A DNA stretch of 64,000 nt, taken from assembly GCF_035046485.1 (NCBI RefSeq), contig NC_085137.1:318352739-318416738 (forward strand). The letters are read 5' to 3'. Shown here piece after piece: positions 57,711 through 64,000 of the stretch. The translations under genes and the position numbers were made by a program. The notes beneath the pieces are model-generated. The model searched no databases and was not told where the DNA came from. It saw only the letters and a program-made list of their open reading frames with translations. The first letter of the stretch is position 1. Each line of letters starts with the position of its first letter. The stretch comes from Aedes albopictus. Lineage: Eukaryota > Arthropoda > Insecta > Diptera > Culicidae.

Positions 57711-57845
57711 ATAGTCCTGTTCAACGACGTAGGTTAAAGTTGCTCGAAGTTGCTGCATCCCGCTCTTACCCGTTTGATGACAAATGGGTAAGAGCAAGAT
57801 GCAGCAACTTCGAGCAAGTTCAACCTGCGTCGTTGAACAGGACTA
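57711..57845. mobile_element. 135-bp palindromic MITE
   Basis: Arms of about 58 bp (TAGTCCTGTTCAACGACGT and complement) are nearly perfect around a spacer of about 15 bp. Flanking CTAA/ATTT gives no firm TSD. Confidence 0.85.
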
Positions 57846-57849
57846 ATTT

Positions 57850-58497
57850 GATTACCGTCTACATAGGATCTTCGTAAGCTTATCTTACGCCTTCATTGTG
57901 TAGGCTGCACAGGAACCTTATGTTATTTGACAGCTTAAAAAAAGGTATTTTTTTAAACAGACTTTCCTGAACAAGTGCACATTATAACCAATTAATAAAG
58001 GCCTAATAGGCAAGTTATAAACATTGCAACGTAGAAATATAGGTTATGATACCTCTATGATACCTCCTCTTCTTTTCTACACATTTCAAGATAGGTTTTT
58101 CTTGGCTAGCATTAATTATGATGGACCTACCCACCTCGATTTATTCCTTTCCACAAATTTTACGTCAGAACATAGCGTTTCCCGTTTGTATGTGGAACTT
58201 CATGTCGCACCTGTTCTCATCCTTTCCGGAGGCTATTAATTTGCAAGTAGTTGATCTTCATTTGCTGAGGTTCACGCCAATGGTCTCGCAACATGATTTT
58301 GATTGCTGGAAATGGTTAGTTTAGTTAAACTTTCCTTTAAATAAATGTTATATACTTTCCTTTTTAACCTAGACAAATAAGGGGACAACTAATTCTTCGA
58401 CGGGGTTCTTTATATTTGTTGGTTGATGTCCAGTACACAAGTGAAGTTTTATTATCTGTCCCACTCATGTTACTCCCAGCATAGCCTACTACATTCC
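57850..58497. other. Unassigned non-coding region
   Basis: Short ORFs only (58024-58239, 58118-58324), overlapping and featureless. Confidence 0.35.
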
Positions 58498-58501
58498 TTA
58501 A

Positions 58502-58617
58502 CCCTAAAAGGGATACCTTCATGGCCTCAGTTTTGTCACCTCGCTGAGTGTGTTCCATCAAAGAAGAGCTCTGAAAGGCGCCTGGGGTCCAATGGACCCC
58601 AGGTATCCATTTTAGGG
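58502..58617 (-). mobile_element. piggyBac-like MITE, 116 bp, copy 2
   Basis: TTAA at 58498-58501 and 58618-58621; ends CCCTAAAAGGGATACC and a mutated GGTATCCATTTTAGGG. Opposite orientation and identical length to the copy at 11905-12020. Confidence 0.87.
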
Positions 58618-58621
58618 TTAA

Positions 58622-60625
58622 TACCAGTTTCCGGTGCAACGACTACGACACTATCACGACGGAACTCGATGACGACGGCTGTAGGGATTTGAAATCCGAT
58701 TGTTACACACTCCAAAATACGGCTGAATGACTGCCTGTCTGTGATCACAGAAGGAAATTAGTCTAATGTCTCAAATAAATAACTATAAAATCACCGGCCG
58801 AATTAAAAAAATAATAATAACGGCATGAAAAATTCTAACAGGAAAAAAATACGACCGGGTGCTGGCGATCGGGAGTGTATGCACAAATGATGAAAAGTTC
58901 GTCGATTTTTCATAAAATTACAAGTGTATGGATATGAGTTAGAGATTATAAAAAGCATCATTCACCCAAAAGTATGATGTTTCATCGAGCCATAAAAGTG
59001 GAATTGTAAAAAGGTCTTATCTAGCTCTAGCAACCTAAGTTTTCGATAGGAGCCACTGGCAACTACGAAGATGACATTTGCAATATATGATGAGATATTT
59101 CAAATAATGTTTTGACACAATCTCGCCCCTCTGACCCATTGTGAGCCCCCAACGACGGAACACTAGGTTCCTAAATGCTGCCAACGTAGCTTAAAATCTT
59201 ATCCAAGCGTATTGGAAGGATCAATTTTAATCGATAAAGGGCAATTATGTCTGTTATGACCGGCGGTAAACCCAAGTCAGATATCAGTTAATTTTCATAA
59301 TGGATTTGAATAAAAGCGCACACATGAGTGTACTTCAATTTTAACCTACTTGCCTTTTCAATGCCCTTCAATGCGATTTCAATGTGAAGCATCGCTCGTA
59401 GAGTGATCATTAGCCTTATTCCAACGACAGAATTTCATTTGACGAATGCTCTTCAGAATATTTAAACCTTTACACTGTTTCAACCTGAGCCAAGAAAATG
59501 GAGAATGCAGACACGCTCAATTGCTTAGGTTCTTTAAAGCTGTAGTAAAATGTGGAATGTTCGATATAGTTGCTTAAATACCGATTATCTCATCTTCTCA
59601 ATTTCCTTCAGCCTTAGTTAATAGACTGATGAGCTTCCGAACTAACTGGTAGCTGAACGCTTCATATAAATCGAATAATAAAACTATCTAGGAATCCAAC
59701 CTGCATCATTTAATTGGCTTAGGAAACCCATATCATCCAAGCAGATGCAGCAGTAGCATTTATCTGGCACAGTCGATCGATCAAAACATTCAAATGGTTC
59801 GACATAAAGATTCAAGTAGCACCTTCAGTATTCACAGTTATGTCACCTACATTTCCAAACAACAAACAATTCCAAGAAGCCATTTGATACAGATCAATAA
59901 GGCACAATCGAACGATTGGGAAATGCAGGCTCACCAACGACGATGGCAGCGATGTCAACGAATCGTAAATTACTTGATCGTTTGAATTCAGCCAGGAACC
60001 CAACGGCGATCGACGCGCTGATATCCACAGTTATGTTTTACGAGCGTTACGTAAATTTTCCCAAACTTTGGGTCTTCTATGGAGAGACAAATTCTCGGAT
60101 TTCATACCTACTTTGGGACCAAATTTATGCGTACATGCCCTAGGACAATCCACGTCCGCCCCTTTTTAAGAACCTCACACCGATCCCAGTAGTGTCAGTG
60201 GGTGAATTCGGAATCCATGGGGTTTCGACTGAATCGATCGACCTACTGCTTTGACCGTATCTCCAGTGAGCATCAAAACACTTCCAAATTATGCGTTGCA
60301 TCGTGGTGGGGCGTTGTCGATGACTGGGGGTTATCAGAACGATCGGTGTAGAAAATGTCGCTGAAACAAAGAGCCGAATTAACGAAGTGGAACGATCTTG
60401 GGCCTTTGTTGTTGACTGCGCTGGGTTGGATGCGCACCGATCCAGTAGTTAAAAGTGGGCCGTAAAAGCATAATTTTATCAATTAAATAGCTATAAATTC
60501 TGTGTCGTTTACACGAGCGTCATGGTTGATTATCTTGGTGGGTTGAATTTGATGGTGTAGAATGTATGAAATGCCGTAGGTATTTTGCAGAAGGTGGATG
60601 GAAAGAAAATCATAGATCAGAAATC
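58622..60625. other. Unique-looking non-coding region
   Basis: The largest repeat-poor stretch here. ORFs such as 59794-59985 and 59916-60143 are short with no recognised domain. On the minus strand 58745-58640 has an open frame (IGFQIPTAVVIEFRRDS) that could be a decayed exon, with too little to judge. Confidence 0.35.
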
Positions 60626-60626
60626 T

Positions 60627-60800
60627 TCTTCCTTTTGGCATAACGTCCCAACTGGCCTGCTTCTCTGCTTACTGTTCTATGAATACTTCCACAGTTATTA
60701 ACTGAGAGATTCCTCTGCTTATTGTCATGTACATATATCGTGTGGCAGGTACGAAGATACTCTATACCCTTAGTCAAGGGCATTTCCTTACCGCATCGGC
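60627..60800 (-). mobile_element. Feilai-like SINE, body only
   Basis: On the minus strand: GGGTATAGAGTATCTTCGTA, CCTGCCACACGATATATG, AATCTCTCAGTTAATAACTG, GAGAAGCAGGCC and a GGAAGAA tail at 60627. The tRNA head is missing, as in 5'-truncated SINEs. Confidence 0.75.
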
Positions 60801-61027
60801 AATATGGGCTCTGCATATATCAAAAATATTTCGACTAAATTGATGGCTTACATACATAATATGTTGCAATTTCGGACCCCAGGAAAATAACGCAGTGCGG
60901 GCGGTAATGCTTCATTATGAAACCTGGCAGACTGTGGCACAATACAAACAGAAGCCGTTTCATTCCCCGTCTCGTCTTCGGTGGGAAAAACGTATCCCTA
61001 AAGAAGTGGAATGCGAGAAAATGGAAC

Positions 61028-61293
61028 TTCTTCTTCTTTTTGGCTCTTCGTCCCCACTGGGACTTTGTCTGCTTCTCTTCAACTTAGTGTTCTTTGGGCA
61101 CTTCCACAGTTATTAATTGAAGGGCTTCCTTTGCCTGCCATAGCATGAATTTGTATATTGTGAGGCAACAGGCAAGTACAATGATACACTATGCCCAGGG
61201 AGTCGAGAAAATTTGCCCGAGCGGAACGGAAATCGAACCCGCCGTCTTTGGATTGACGATCCATAGCCTTAATCACTAGGCTAACTTGAGACC
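61028..61293 (-). mobile_element. Feilai-related SINE, minus strand
   Basis: On the minus strand the head has A box TAGCCTAGTGATTAAGGC and B box GGGTTCGATTTCC. The body has CCCTGGGCATAGTGTATC and the tail is AAGAAGAAGAA. AAAATGGAA flanks both ends as a probable TSD. Same subfamily as 52908-53169. Confidence 0.8.
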
Positions 61294-61339
61294 CCAAAAA
61301 AATGGAAATGGAACTATTGTGTCGTTGAATCGCTACGGC

Positions 61340-61640
61340 TTCGTTTTCTCTCATGACTAGATGGATTTCTGAAGGAATCCCTGTAACATTTTTAGACAAC
61401 TTCTTAGAGAAATTACAAGAGATTCTTTTGGAGAAATCCCTACTCACCCCCGTATTGGAGAAATACTTTACTCAAAATTCGAAAGAAGATCCCTGGTGGA
61501 ATTTCTGAAGGAATCCTAGGATGAATCTTAAATTGTTGGACTAAATCATTGAAGAAGCTCATTGACAAATTTTTGGACGAATCCCTGAAGGACTTTCTAA
61601 CGGAATATCCTAAAAACATCACTGGAAAAACCGTAAAAAC
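61340..61640 (+). repeat. Decayed GGAATCCCTGAA minisatellite
   Basis: Units such as TTTCTGAAGGAATCC recur with 12/24-bp spacing, like the arrays at 29880 and 40935. Confidence 0.5.
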
Positions 61641-61869
61641 ATCTCTAAAAAAAAACAAAAGAATCTCAGCATATAGGATGACGATGGGTATTATCGGCAG
61701 GTTTGTTTTCTTCGTCATGGGGGGTTTCTGTCGACTAAATTTCCTGAAACTTGGTCGTATAAAGCCTGTATCCGCAATAATCGGGACACAGAAGTACGTC
61801 AGTGGCTCTGTAATGAATCGGTAAAATTGGCCAAATAATTGACTGAGAACTCTTTGGTGTATGTTTATT

Positions 61870-62532
61870 ACACAGCGCAACATTTTTTTGTCTCAAGAGC
61901 AAACTTATGTGTCTCCGAAGGATTTTGGGCCGCTGAATCCGAATCCGGGCTCAGATTTGCTCTAACACGTCACAATTTTGAGCTATACCTCAATTTATAG
62001 GGCAAAATATGCGATTTTGGGCTTTAATGACTGTAAGCCATTAAGCCTGGACATATTTTTTTAAGCAATCAAAAGGTTAATTGGTCAATTAACATCTAAA
62101 TTAACGACTCATGCAAAATATTTCGTTCTACCTAATCAAATTTGATAGATTTAAGCATTTTATGTTAGTATGAAAACTTGCATGCAACTTTTAGAGGGTG
62201 GCTTGCATGGGAAATATCGTACCTAACATAAATCGCTTAAAACTATTAAATTTGATTTGGTAAAATGAAATATTTTGCATGAGTCGTTGATTTAGGTGTT
62301 AATTGACCAATTAACCTTTTGATTGCTTAAAAAAATATTTCCAGGCTTAATGGCTTGCAGTCAAAAAAGCCCAAAATCGCATATTTTGCCCTATAAATTG
62401 AGGTATAGCTCAAAATTGTGACGTGTTAGAGCAAATCTGAGCCCGGATTCGGATTCAGCGGCCCAAAATCTGTCGGAGACACATAAGTTTGCTCTTGAGA
62501 CAGACAAAAAGTTATTTTTTGTTACGCTGTGT
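61870..62532. mobile_element. Foldback MITE, CACAGCGCAACA ends
   Basis: Arms of about 300 bp (61870-62165 and 62225-62532) are highly similar. Ends are ACACAGCGCAACA and TGTTACGCTGTGT, bordered by TTA-like sequence. No TSD longer than 2-3 bp is certain. Confidence 0.82.
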
Positions 62533-62750
62533 TATTTGTGCCAAATTTCATAAAAATCGATGCATCTAATCTAATCTAATCTAATACAAACGCAGCCAGT
62601 ACGAGAAAGCATCCTGGAAAGTAATTAGGTAAGATTAGGCCCAATTACTTTTCTTGTCAATATTGAGGCTTGCAGCATATCAAAGATATGACACAAACGT
62701 CAAAGCGGCCAGGCCTACTGCGTTGTATTTGCCGCAAAGATGATTCTTCG

Positions 62751-63027
62751 CCATATAGCCGAGGCGGTAAACGCACGGGTATTCAGCATGACCATGCTGA
62801 GGGTGACGGGTTCGATTCCCGGTCGGTCCAGGATCTTTTCGTAAAGGAAATTTCCTTGACTTCCTTGGGCATAGAGTATCTTCGTGCCTGCCACACGATA
62901 TACACATGCAAAATGGTCATTGGCAGAGGAAGCTCTCAGTTAATAACTGTGGAAGTGCTCATTGAACACTAAGCTGAGAAGCAGGCTTTGTCCCAGTGAG
63001 GACGTTACGCCAAGAAGAGGAGAGGAG
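62751..63027 (+). mobile_element. Feilai-like SINE, intact, 12-bp TSD
   Basis: TSD GATGATTCTTCG at 62739-62750 and 63028-63039. The head has A box TAGCCGAGGCGGTAAACGC and B box GGGTTCGATTCCCGG. The body has GGGCATAGAGTATCTTCGTG, CAGTTAATAACTGTGGAAG and CTGAGAAGCAGGC. The tail is CCAAGAAGAGGAGAGGAG. This is the reference copy for the other family members here. Confidence 0.9.
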
Positions 63028-63118
63028 GATGATTCTTCGAAGTGCCTCGAGTTTGGAACGTTTGTTCTTTCGTCGAAACAGTTCTCGAATCTACAGGGGA
63101 GGTAGGATGCGTGAACAT

Positions 63119-63912
63119 TAGTGTGGGACATGCTTGTATGGAAAAAATAAATTCTCGCTCCAGTTGACATTTTCGATTCCATTTAGGTCCCATATGAACT
63201 GTACAAAATTTCAGCGCAATCGGTGAAACTATAATTTAGCGCAAGCGGTTCAAAGTTTTCATAGGATTTACTATGGGAAAAGTTACACTTTCAAACAAAA
63301 AATCCCAGAGGTCGCACTTTGTCTCCTTAATTCAAACCGATCAACGCTTCTTGTAGAAAAATCATTTATGAAACTTTCCTTCGAAGACCGCAAAACAATT
63401 GGATGCATGTGAAAAAAGCTATTGATTTATTACCGATTAGTGATCCGACGAACGGCTTTTTGTTCTGTTTTATCAGCAGCACTGCTGCTGCCGTTGCTGC
63501 ATGGGGTGGCGGGTGGCATCACCACCCCCAGAAACAGCAGCAGCCAAGGCAGCAGCTACAGTGCTGCTGATAAAACAAAACAATAAGCCGTTCGTCGGAT
63601 CACTAATCGGTAATAAATCAATAACTTTTTTCACATGCATCCAATTGTTTTGCGGTCTTCGAAGGAAAGTTTCATAAATGATTTTTCTACAAGAAGCGTT
63701 GATCGGTTTGAATTAAGGAGACAAAGTGCGACCTCTGGGATTTTTTGTTTGAAAGTGTAACTTTTCCCATAGTAAATCCTATGAAAACTTTGAACCGCTT
63801 GCGCTAAATTATAGTTTCACCGATTGCGCTGAAATTTTGTACAGTTCATATGGGACCTAAATGGAATCGAAAAAGTCAACTGGAGCGAGTATTTGATGTT
63901 TGTCCCATACTA
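63119..63912. mobile_element. Near-perfect 794-bp palindromic element
   Basis: Ends TAGTGTGGGACA and TGTCCCATACTA, flanked by a perfect 8-bp TSD GTGAACAT (63111-63118, 63913-63920). Arms of about 360 bp are almost identical, and the loop (about 63480-63565) is CAG/CTG-rich. No coding. The 8-bp TSD suggests hAT-type mobilisation. Confidence 0.9.
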
Positions 63913-64000
63913 GTGAACATACCGTACCAAACGCTCCAGATGTTAGTATGTTATAAGATATATACGAATGTACATTGTATGCCAAATAATGAATATAGGA

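Noticed and set aside
58423..58692. 89-codon plus ORF
   Set aside because: It runs across the 116-bp piggyBac-like MITE, so it cannot predate that insertion and has no features.

Overview
This window looks like insect nuclear DNA, most likely from a culicine mosquito such as Aedes. It is AT-rich and intron/intergenic in character. It is packed with tRNA-derived SINEs whose bodies look like the Aedes Feilai family, TA- and TTAA-flanked MITEs, long-armed foldback elements, non-LTR retrotransposons, a Penelope-like fragment and a Helitron. The species is inferred from repeat content only. There is no bacterial operon, CRISPR array, rRNA gene or free-standing tRNA gene.

Host coding sequence is sparse. 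The best case is a plus-strand internal exon at 35177-35911: 245 codons, phase 0 at both ends, a strong acceptor and a GAG|GTAAGT donor. A possible terminal exon in the same phase lies at 46874-46993, with a stop and an AATAAA about 100 bases further on. A short exon-like ORF at 3353-3582 and a CpG-rich block at 10221-11000 with Inr/DPE-like sites are weaker candidates. Most of the window would then be introns and flanks of one gene, but that is inference.

Layout. 1-9500: foldback repeats, two tRNA-Met-like SINEs, a solo LTR (5623-6658) carrying a MITE, and small palindromic MITEs. 11561-19387: a TA-flanked foldback element holding a 116-bp TTAA MITE, a nearly full-length I-type non-LTR retrotransposon (12164-18027) and a hAT-like element (18045-19169); the boundaries can be read from target-site duplications (TSDs). 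19393-23730: three more MITE/foldback elements, a tRNA-Thr-like SINE and an array of AAGATGGCGG motifs. 23950-26226: a Penelope-like element remnant with a scrambled GIY-YIG domain, inverted terminal copies and an internal MITE. 27630-33760: a MITE inside a MITE, then a decayed non-LTR element split by a 2.4-kb hAT-like element filled with a 12/24-bp minisatellite. 33770-36500: the exon-bearing, more GC-rich unique region. 36780-45561: related minisatellites, a TA-flanked foldback, and a 5-kb composite bounded by TTAA. 47250-50400: a large foldback with duplicated arms. 50400-64000: unique stretches with several Feilai-like SINEs, a 5'-truncated non-LTR copy with a 14-bp TSD, a Helitron inside a MITE, and three palindromic elements.

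I found no clearly new multigene system. The most unusual items are the scrambled Penelope-like GIY-YIG region with hammerhead-like relics, the minisatellite-filled hAT-like element, and the AAGATGGCGG array.
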